Virus record (IMG/VR): IMGVR_UViG_3300042306_000394
Location: 1-46,788 of that record
Reading direction: 5' to 3' (one strand)
Length of the DNA: 46,788 bases
Origin: a virus
A program made the position numbers and the translations under genes. This document shows, piece by piece, positions 26,282 to 32,558 of the stretch. How positions within the stretch are numbered: the stretch's first letter is position 1; each line of letters opens with the position of its first letter. The notes below the pieces were generated by a model that searched no databases, was not told where the DNA came from, and saw only the letters and a program-made list of their open reading frames with translations.

Positions 26282-28027
26282 ATGCCAAGGACAAATTTAT
26301 CATTAGGAAATCTATTTAGAGCAACGCAGGGTTCGGCAAGAACTACTCAGCAAGTTTCAATGAATTCAATGAACGCTGCAGCGGGAACAGCCGCAGCATT
26401 TAGTTCATTCGCAGTAGATTCTGTAACTGCAAATTTGCCTACATACACTTATGTAGTAGAAAGTACATCAGAAACAGCAACGTTTTCATTTGGCTCACAA
26501 GGTTCTTTGCATGGAGCAAGAGTTGGTAGTGTGGCTGCAAATTATACGGTATCATTTGATAACGCAAACTTTTCAGTAGGTTCTCCAACATTAGGAGCAT
26601 CTCCATCGTTTCCAATCACACCGGCATCAATCGCAGCATCAAACTATTCAGAAGCACAATCTACATTATCAATGAGATATGCAGATGGATACAATTTAGC
26701 AGCAACAAACTATAATGTAGCATCTACAAAAGTATTATACGCAGTGGATGTTTATAATACAATTAACCAACCTGATTTTTGTTTATTATTTGGTACAAAA
26801 GTAAAATTATCAAACAATACGGAAATCAATGTTGAAGATTTAAATGTTGGCGATGTAATTAAAGCATGGGTGCCAGCAGGATTACCGGATGAGAATTTAG
26901 ATGCAGATTCAGACCAAATAGAATGGCGTTTTCATCATTTAGATTCATTGGAAGGTACACCACAAGAGGTAGTAGTTTCTGATTTAACATTTAACTTTGC
27001 ATCTGGCTATTTTTCAATAAACGATGGTGCTATAAAAGCAACGGGTACTCACCCATTATTTGTATGGGATAACGAAATTGAAAAATATAAATTTAAAAAC
27101 GTAGAAGATATTCTTCCTGGCGATAAATTAGTAAAATCAGATGAAACCGAAGAATTGGTTTATGATATAGCAATGATAGAGGAAGATATTGAAATTGTAA
27201 CTATTAATGTTGAAAGTGCTGACGTTTATATTTCAAACGGATATATATCACATAATAAAATTGGTGGTACAAATGCACAACCATCTATTCCTGCAGCAGG
27301 TTTAAGAATGTATTTAGACCCAACTAAGACGGCATCATTTGGAGCAGGTTCTTTACCATCAACTGGCACACCATCGGTGGACTGGTTAGATTTGACAGGA
27401 TATGGAACAGGTGTTAGACCATCTGCTCAATCTCCAATGGAGAGAAGTGGTGGTAACCCATCATATAACAATGGTGCAAGTAGAAAAGAAAGATATTATT
27501 CTTTTGATGGCGGTGATTTATTCTTTAAAGATACATCATCAAATATTAGTGGAGGTTCAACGCAATTTAATACATCAGCATATAGTATTGGTGCATGGCT
27601 TAGATTACCTTCAACTCCATCGGTAGGTTGGTATTTAATATTTGGTAAACAAAGTTCCGCTCCTTCTAGAATTATGGCATTCTATTTATATTCATATGGA
27701 AATGGTACATATCTATTACATGATGGAACGACTGGTGGTGGAAATAGTAACACATTTAGTTTAACTAATAATGTTTGGTACTTCGTTGGTTATACAGCGG
27801 CTCAAAATGGTACAAATGTATTCTACTTAGATAATAGTGCAATTGGAACGGTATCAAATGGTTCAACTACTTACACTACATCAGCACAAATTATGATTGG
27901 TGGTAATCAGGTTGAAGGTACTAACTTCTACACCGGCCATTTAGGACCAGTATTATTCTACAACACTCAATTGAGTGGAACGAATATGGGAAACATTTAC
28001 AATCATTTCTCACCAACATACAAATAA
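26282..28027 (+). CDS. Lectin-like virion adhesin interrupted by a Hint (intein-like) domain (581 aa)
   Basis: There are three parts. Residues 1-166 are an Ala/Ser-rich domain of unknown fold, starting PRTNLSLGNLFRATQG as in a virion-attachment segment. Residues 167-325 are a Hint domain: Cys167 in FCLLFGTKVKLSNN, EDLNVGD at 185-191, block B ATGTHPLFVWD with Thr254 and His257, EDILPGDKLV at 275-284, and the closing YISNGYISHN with His324-Asn325. From about residue 336 there is a LamG/concanavalin-like lectin domain (SIGAWLRLP, NVWYFVGYTAAQNG, LGPVLFYNTQLS). After Asn325 comes Lys326, not Cys, Ser or Thr, so normal protein splicing is unlikely. Cleavage, as in bacterial intein-like domains, is expected. 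No homing endonuclease is present (159 residues). It sits between the glycosyltransferase and the sheath gene, so it is a late virion protein by position. Confidence 0.82.
   Translation: MPRTNLSLGNLFRATQGSARTTQQVSMNSMNAAAGTAAAFSSFAVDSVTANLPTYTYVVESTSETATFSFGSQGSLHGARVGSVAANYTVSFDNANFSVGSPTLGASPSFPITPASIAASNYSEAQSTLSMRYADGYNLAATNYNVASTKVLYAVDVYNTINQPDFCLLFGTKVKLSNNTEINVEDLNVGDVIKAWVPAGLPDENLDADSDQIEWRFHHLDSLEGTPQEVVVSDLTFNFASGYFSINDGAIKATGTHPLFVWDNEIEKYKFKNVEDILPGDKLVKSDETEELVYDIAMIEEDIEIVTINVESADVYISNGYISHNKIGGTNAQPSIPAAGLRMYLDPTKTASFGAGSLPSTGTPSVDWLDLTGYGTGVRPSAQSPMERSGGNPSYNNGASRKERYYSFDGGDLFFKDTSSNISGGSTQFNTSAYSIGAWLRLPSTPSVGWYLIFGKQSSAPSRIMAFYLYSYGNGTYLLHDGTTGGGNSNTFSLTNNVWYFVGYTAAQNGTNVFYLDNSAIGTVSNGSTTYTTSAQIMIGGNQVEGTNFYTGHLGPVLFYNTQLSGTNMGNIYNHFSPTYK
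26780..27256 (+). other. Hint domain (bacterial intein-like), catalytic residues intact except the +1 position
   Basis: This segment encodes Cys167 to Asn325. Nucleophile Cys, TxxH (Thr254, His257) and the terminal His-Asn are all present, which would allow N-S acyl shift and Asn cyclisation. The following Lys lacks a side-chain nucleophile for transesterification. Expected products are separate N-terminal and lectin parts, or attachment of the thioester to another nucleophile. Confidence 0.8.
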
Positions 28028-28055
28028 TATTTTTGTTGTTTTGAAATAAAAGATT

Positions 28056-28064
28056 ATATTTATA
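28056..28064 (+). promoter_or_regulatory. Putative late promoter element ATATTTATA for tail sheath
   Basis: Exact ATATTTATA in a 68-nt gap, 31 nt before ATG 28096. The downstream sheath gene is a certain late gene, so this copy is the strongest link between the motif and late expression. Confidence 0.68.
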
Positions 28065-28095
28065 GTAGACATTAAAAATTAAATAAAAGCACAAA

Positions 28096-30609
28096 ATGGC
28101 AGAAAAAATAGTATCACCGGGCGTATTTACAAAAGAAAACGACCTTTCATTCTTACAACAGGGTGTAGCTGAAATCGGTGCAGCATTCATCGGACCTTTT
28201 AAAGAAGGACCATTAACTCCTACAATCGTTAACTCACAATCTGAATTCGAAACTCTATTTGGAGTAGTTGATGATACATATTATACTCCATTAGCAGTAC
28301 AATCATATTTAAGAGAAGCTGGAACTGCAACTATTTGTAGAGTAGCTGGTGTTGGTGGATATACCGAAACCGCTCCTTTATTGATTAGTGCAACTAATTT
28401 AGGACAAATTGATTCGTTATTAACATCATCAGCAGGAACAAATTATTCAGCATCAGATGGTACTTCAAATGGTACAGCCCCTATATATTTTCAGGGTGGT
28501 ACATTTGCAACGAATCCATCGGCATCGGCAACAATTACAAATGGTACAATTAGTGCAATATCTATTACTCAAAAAGGTAGTGGATTGACAGTAGCACCTA
28601 CTTCAATATTCGTATCACAATCAGCTGCAAGACTTGCAGATGATATAGTTACTGCTAGTTTTGATATCACATATGATGTATCTGGTTCAACTGCAGCAAT
28701 TTTATTTAATACCGCAGTAGGAGCAAACGCAGGTTTTTCAACCGCAACTTTAGCAGATAATGATGGTAATGGTGATTTCTACTTAGATGGAGGATTAAAT
28801 GTATCGGCATCTCTAAAAGTAACCGATATAAATGATGTTGAAGCTGTATTTGGAACATCGGCATTTGGTTCTAAAGATGCATATGTATATGGATATTTCA
28901 AAAATAGTGGTATAAATTTTGATTCACACGCATCTTGTTCTGTAAATGTATTAGATGAACAAGATTTTACGTTTGATGCACAAGAAGCATTGACACCAAT
29001 GATTCAATCTCAATTGATTAGTGGTGATAGAACTCCTTTATTCCAATTTGAAACAATCGGAGCAGGTAATGCAGCAAACACTAAAGTAAAAATAGGTATT
29101 ACAAATATTAAAGCAGCTGGTTCTGTAAACGGAACTGATTATGGTGTATTTACCGTAGTTGTAAGAGATTACGCTGATACTAATAAGAAAAAGACTGTAT
29201 TAGAAACTTGGGCAAATGTAAACTTAGACCCTAATTCTCCAAACTTTATTAGTAGAGTAATTGGTGATAGAAAATTAACTATCAATTCTGAAGGTAAAAT
29301 TTCAGAAAGTGGTGATTGGGTTAATAATTCAAAATATGTTAGAGTAGCTCACTTAAACGTAGCAGCTCCTATACAGGCAGTACCTTTCGGACACGAAGCT
29401 TACACTTTACCAGTATCTGCATCAGCAGCAATTAGTTCAAAGATTCCATCCGTATCATTCGTAACTGCATCAGTATCACAATATGGTGGTATCGATTTAG
29501 ATTTAAATACTGATAACGCAATTTACTTAAAACCAATTCCAGTAGGAGCAAGTGTAGGTAAAAACGTAGCATTTGGATTAGATGCAGTAAATGGTGGTTC
29601 ATTATCAGTAGGTTCAACTTCAGCACAATTCGTTGTAGCATTCCAAAATGGATTTGATGGTATGAATCCGGCAACACCAATTGCAAAAGCAGGTGAAGCA
29701 GCATTTGAAGTTGGAACTAACTCACAAGGTTTCAATTTGGCAACATCGACCGCAAGTGGTTCGGTAGCATACGCTAAACACATCGCAGCATTATCAAATG
29801 CAGATGAATTTGATATCAATATGGTTGTAACTCCAGGTGTTGTAAGAAGATTACACCCTTCAGTAGTAACTTCAGTATTAGATATGGTTGAGCAAAGAAA
29901 TGATTGTTTCTATATTATGGATTCAACTTCAGTAAACGATTCAATTAGTTTAGTAACTGCACAATCAGACGCAATTGATTCAAATATGGTAGCAACTTAC
30001 TATCCTTGGGTTAAGACAATTGATATTAACACAAACAAATTAATTTCAGTACCACCTTCAGTATTATTACCTGGCGTATTCGCAGCAAACGATAGAGTAG
30101 CAGCAGAATGGTTCGCACCAGCCGGTTTAAATAGAGGTGGATTAGTAGGAGCAGTTAGTGTATTGAATAGATTAACACAATCTGAAAAAGATACATTATA
30201 TGAAGCAAAAGTAAATCCAATTGTACAATTCCCTGGACAAGGCATCGTTGTATTCGGACAAAAAACTTTACAAGATAAACCATCTGCATTAGATAGAATC
30301 AACGTAAGAAGATTATTATTGACTGTTAGAAAGTATATTGCATCTACATCTCGTTATTTAGTATTTGAGCAAAACACATCAACGACTAGAAATAGATTCT
30401 TAAACATAGTTAATCCGTATTTAGAATCAATCCAACAAAGACAAGGTTTGTACGCATTCCGTGTTGTAATGGATGATACTAATAACACACCAGATGTAAT
30501 TGATAGAAACATTATGAAAGGGGCTATCTACTTACAACCAACTAAGACAGCTGAATTCATTCAAATTGATTTCAACATCTTACCAACTGGCGCCGCTTTT
30601 AACGGATAA
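28096..30609 (+). CDS. gp18: Contractile tail sheath protein, T4 gp18-like, with inserted domain
   Basis: The N-terminus (SPGVFTKENDLSFL, AAFIGPFKEGP, QSEFETLFG, YYTPLAVQSYLREAG) is the standard myovirus sheath start. The C-terminus (DRINVRRLLLTVRKYI, LVFEQNTSTTRNRF, FRVVMDDTNNTPDVID, AEFIQIDFNI) is the conserved sheath core that builds the interlocked rings around the tube. At 837 residues it is about 180 longer than T4 gp18 (659). Residues about 97-175 hold an inserted beta module (ITNGTISAISITQKGSGL) that resembles the G-x-GY modules of the 1501-residue fibre. It probably protrudes from the sheath surface. The tube gene follows 48 bases later. Confidence 0.95.
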   Translation: MAEKIVSPGVFTKENDLSFLQQGVAEIGAAFIGPFKEGPLTPTIVNSQSEFETLFGVVDDTYYTPLAVQSYLREAGTATICRVAGVGGYTETAPLLISATNLGQIDSLLTSSAGTNYSASDGTSNGTAPIYFQGGTFATNPSASATITNGTISAISITQKGSGLTVAPTSIFVSQSAARLADDIVTASFDITYDVSGSTAAILFNTAVGANAGFSTATLADNDGNGDFYLDGGLNVSASLKVTDINDVEAVFGTSAFGSKDAYVYGYFKNSGINFDSHASCSVNVLDEQDFTFDAQEALTPMIQSQLISGDRTPLFQFETIGAGNAANTKVKIGITNIKAAGSVNGTDYGVFTVVVRDYADTNKKKTVLETWANVNLDPNSPNFISRVIGDRKLTINSEGKISESGDWVNNSKYVRVAHLNVAAPIQAVPFGHEAYTLPVSASAAISSKIPSVSFVTASVSQYGGIDLDLNTDNAIYLKPIPVGASVGKNVAFGLDAVNGGSLSVGSTSAQFVVAFQNGFDGMNPATPIAKAGEAAFEVGTNSQGFNLATSTASGSVAYAKHIAALSNADEFDINMVVTPGVVRRLHPSVVTSVLDMVEQRNDCFYIMDSTSVNDSISLVTAQSDAIDSNMVATYYPWVKTIDINTNKLISVPPSVLLPGVFAANDRVAAEWFAPAGLNRGGLVGAVSVLNRLTQSEKDTLYEAKVNPIVQFPGQGIVVFGQKTLQDKPSALDRINVRRLLLTVRKYIASTSRYLVFEQNTSTTRNRFLNIVNPYLESIQQRQGLYAFRVVMDDTNNTPDVIDRNIMKGAIYLQPTKTAEFIQIDFNILPTGAAFNG

Positions 30610-30621
30610 TTTAAAAAATAG

Positions 30622-30630
30622 ATATTTATA
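30622..30630 (+). promoter_or_regulatory. Putative late promoter element ATATTTATA for tail tube
   Basis: Exact ATATTTATA in a 48-nt gap, 27 nt before ATG 30658, so the tube gene can be expressed separately from the sheath. Confidence 0.65.
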
Positions 30631-30657
30631 TAAAGAAACAATTAAATAGAGAAGAAA

Positions 30658-31146
30658 ATGCCAGAAGTATTAGAGTTTGATAAAATGTTCTATACCAACT
30701 TTGAACCAAAGTTAGGTAATAGATTTATAATGGAAATCAACGGTATAGAATCATATATGATAAAAACCGCTAATAGACCAACTTTCACATCGGAAGTAGT
30801 TGAATTAGACCACATAAACGTAAAAAGAAAAATTAAAGGTAAATCAACTTGGGATGATGTAACAATCACTCTTTATGACCCAATTGTACCATCAGGTGCA
30901 CAGCAAGTTATGGAGTGGGTTAGACAATCACACGAATCATTAACAGGTAGAGATGGATACGCAGCTTTCTATAAGAAAGATATTACGTTCTTCTTATTAG
31001 GACCAGTAGGTGATAAAGTTGAACAATGGACATTAAAAGGAGCATTTATCAGTTCAGCAAACTTTGGTGAGTTGGATTGGGCTTCAAATGACCCTTTATC
31101 AATTGAATTAACATTAGCATACGATTACGCAATCCTTGAGTACTAA
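30658..31146 (+). CDS. gp19: Tail tube protein, T4 gp19-like
   Basis: At 162 residues it matches the length of T4 gp19 (163). Diagnostic stretches are LGNRFIMEINGIESYMIKTA near residues 19-38, VVELDHINVKRKIKGKSTWD (about 47-66), VTITLYDPI, and the C-terminal GELDWASNDPLSIELTLAYD. They follow the gp19/T4 tube family order: N-terminal strand facing neighbouring rings, a variable loop, then a closing sheet with a D-Y-A-I-L-E-Y end. Hexamers of this protein stack into the tube inside the sheath. It lies directly after the sheath gene, as in most myoviruses, and is closed by a strong intrinsic terminator. Confidence 0.93.
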   Translation: MPEVLEFDKMFYTNFEPKLGNRFIMEINGIESYMIKTANRPTFTSEVVELDHINVKRKIKGKSTWDDVTITLYDPIVPSGAQQVMEWVRQSHESLTGRDGYAAFYKKDITFFLLGPVGDKVEQWTLKGAFISSANFGELDWASNDPLSIELTLAYDYAILEY

Positions 31147-31176
31147 TCTCTAATAGGTAAACTTTAAAATAATTAA

Positions 31177-31206
31177 AAGGGGGTAGATTTTCTACCCTCT
31201 TTTTTT
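31177..31206 (+). terminator. Rho-independent terminator after the tail tube gene
   Basis: The perfect 7-bp core stem GGGTAGA/TCTACCC (31181-31187 with 31191-31197) has a TTT loop. It extends outward through a G-U pair, a G-C pair and A-T pairs into a run of T. It lies 31 nt after the tube stop codon. The T run merges with the next TATTTATA element. Confidence 0.9.
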
Positions 31207-31213
31207 ATTTATA
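31206..31213 (+). promoter_or_regulatory. Putative late promoter element TATTTATA
   Basis: Exact TATTTATA (preceded by T rather than A) at the end of the terminator T run, 34 nt before ATG 31248. It would restart transcription for the tail-assembly operon. Confidence 0.6.
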
Positions 31214-31247
31214 TATACTTATATATAAACATTAAGTTATTAATATT

Positions 31248-32075
31248 ATGGAACAACAAAACGTAGAACAACAAGTTACAAGAGGTTTAGGAACGCCACA
31301 AGCTACACCTACTCAACCTAAAAAAACATATGATTTCGCAACCGAAGTTATTAGTTTACCATCAAAGGGGTTAGGTTATCCCGAATCACATCCATTATCT
31401 AAAGGTGAGGTTACAATTAAATTAATGACCGCCAAAGAGGAAGATATATTGGCATCTCCAAATTTAATTCGTAAAGGAATTGTATTGGATAAATTATTAG
31501 AAGCAATTGTAGTAGAAGATGGTGTAAAGGCTGATGAACTATTAATGGGAGATAAGAATGCTATTTTAATAGCAAGTAGAGTGTTAGCATATGGTCCTGA
31601 ATATGATGTTAAAGTTACAGACCCAATTACAGAAGATAATGTAGATTACACTATCGATATGAGTAATGTAAATTTAAAAGAAATAGATTATTCGGTACTT
31701 AATAGAAATAATAGATACGAATTTACTACTGTAAACGGAACTAAAATTGAGTTTCAGTTATTAACGCATGGTTTAGAAAAGAAAATAGAAGCAGATTTAG
31801 AAGCATTAACTAAATTCAATAAAGATAATCCATCGGAAATTACAACAAGATTACGATACATTATCACTTCCGTAAACGGAAATTCCGATTTAGGACATAT
31901 TACAAATTTTATTAAGAATCAATTTTTAGCAAAAGATTCCAGAGTTTTTAGAAATCATATTCAAGCCATTACGCCTGATATCGATTTAAAATTTGACTAT
32001 ACAAGTCCTATTACGGGAGAGAAGGAGGCTCTTTCTATCCCATTTGGGATGGACTTTTTTTACCCTTCCATCTAA
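31248..32075 (+). CDS. gp26: Tail assembly chaperone / baseplate hub protein, T4 gp26-like
   Basis: This 275-residue protein contains a pattern of the T4 baseplate gp26 family: SLPSKGLGYPESHPLSKGEV (about residues 36-55), IKLMTAKEEDILASPNLIRK, DKLLEAIV, then DYTIDMSNVNLKEID with a beta domain. It lies just before the tape measure, the place where tail assembly chaperones are encoded in long-tailed phages. Its last codons overlap a second open frame. A T7 run at 32055-32061 would let ribosomes slip +1 and extend the protein by about 70 residues. The chaperone would bind the tape measure during tube growth. A purely hub role as in T4 is the alternative. Confidence 0.75.
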   Translation: MEQQNVEQQVTRGLGTPQATPTQPKKTYDFATEVISLPSKGLGYPESHPLSKGEVTIKLMTAKEEDILASPNLIRKGIVLDKLLEAIVVEDGVKADELLMGDKNAILIASRVLAYGPEYDVKVTDPITEDNVDYTIDMSNVNLKEIDYSVLNRNNRYEFTTVNGTKIEFQLLTHGLEKKIEADLEALTKFNKDNPSEITTRLRYIITSVNGNSDLGHITNFIKNQFLAKDSRVFRNHIQAITPDIDLKFDYTSPITGEKEALSIPFGMDFFYPSI

Positions 32076-32271
32076 TTATTCATCATTACTCCATACGGAG
32101 ATATTTGATTTATTGTATTACTCAAATGGTTCATTCACTTGGAACGATGTTTATAATATGCCTACGAAATTCCGTAAGTTTTATATGAGAAAACTATTAG
32201 ATACTAAGAAAGCAGAAGCTGACTCATTAAAAAAGAATCAACCTAAGAAAGAATCAATAAGAAAAAGATAA
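31990..32271 (+). CDS. C-terminal extension of the tail assembly chaperone, read after a +1 frameshift
   Basis: The frame is open from just after TAA 31987-31989 to TAA 32269-32271. There is no ATG before the conserved part; the only early start is a TTG at 31993. The meaningful part begins near 32062: LPSNYSSLLHTEIFDLLYY, then SFTWNDVYNMPTKFRKFYMRKLL and a Lys-rich tail. An h-x-E-I-x-x-L, then V-Y-x-M-P-x-x-x-R-x-F-Y helix pair is usual for chaperone extensions in this position. Upstream of 32062 the frame reads unlikely sequence (MTIQVLLRERRR), so translation by frameshift from the gp26-like frame is more likely than separate initiation. It ends 34 bases before the next gene. Confidence 0.7.
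   Translation, partial: NLTIQVLLRERRRLFLSHLGWTFFTLPSNYSSLLHTEIFDLLYYSNGSFTWNDVYNMPTKFRKFYMRKLLDTKKAEADSLKKNQPKKESIRKR
32055..32061 (+). other. Probable programmed +1 (or -2) frameshift site, T7 run
   Basis: In the upstream frame the codons are GAC TTT TTT TAC. A tRNA-Phe on TTT 32058-32060 can re-pair perfectly with TTT 32059-32061 after a +1 slip, after which ACC is read in the downstream frame. The upstream stop is four codons later. Polymerase slippage on the T run is an alternative mechanism. Confidence 0.6.
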
Positions 32272-32275
32272 TCTT

Positions 32276-32284
32276 ATATTTATA
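32276..32284 (+). promoter_or_regulatory. Putative late promoter element ATATTTATA before the tape measure operon
   Basis: Exact ATATTTATA in a 34-nt gap, 21 nt before ATG 32306. Confidence 0.6.
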
Positions 32285-32305
32285 TAAAAGATTAAATAGA
32301 GAACC

Positions 32306-32545
32306 ATGTCTAAAATAACATTAAAGGAGTTTAAGGATTTAACTGATTTATTTGCAACCTATTATGCACAAAAAAGTGATAATAGAGAAGATGGTTGGAT
32401 TGAAAAAACATTCCAAAAATACCCAGCATTAAAGAATATTTGGAAAGATTTTGATAAAAAAATCAAAGATGCTGAAAATAGAATCGATAAAACAGCAGTT
32501 CCATATCTAAAGAATCAAGGAATAGATGTTTCTAAACTTAAATAA
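32306..32545 (+). CDS. Small charged helical protein before the tape measure (79 aa)
   Basis: The protein is Lys/Asp-rich and predicted to be mostly helical: KITLKEFKDLTDLFATYY at the start, DGWIEKTFQKYPALKNIWKDF in the middle and DKTAVPYLKNQGIDVSKLK at the end. It has no signal peptide, membrane segment or Cys. It is not recognised as a family. It starts a new transcription unit and lies 13 bases before the tape measure. Position suggests an accessory assembly factor for the tape measure, or a minor tail-tip protein. Confidence 0.6.
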   Translation: MSKITLKEFKDLTDLFATYYAQKSDNREDGWIEKTFQKYPALKNIWKDFDKKIKDAENRIDKTAVPYLKNQGIDVSKLK

Positions 32546-32558
32546 GATTTAGAATACT

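Noticed and set aside
26780-27256. A true splicing intein in the adhesin gene
   Set aside because: The residue after the terminal His-Asn is Lys, which cannot act as the +1 nucleophile, and there is no homing endonuclease. Cleavage is more likely than splicing.
31993-32075. A separate gene starting at TTG 31993 after the gp26-like protein
   Set aside because: The translated start (Arg-rich) does not look like a conserved domain, and the conserved part begins right at the slippery T run, so frameshifting is the better explanation.
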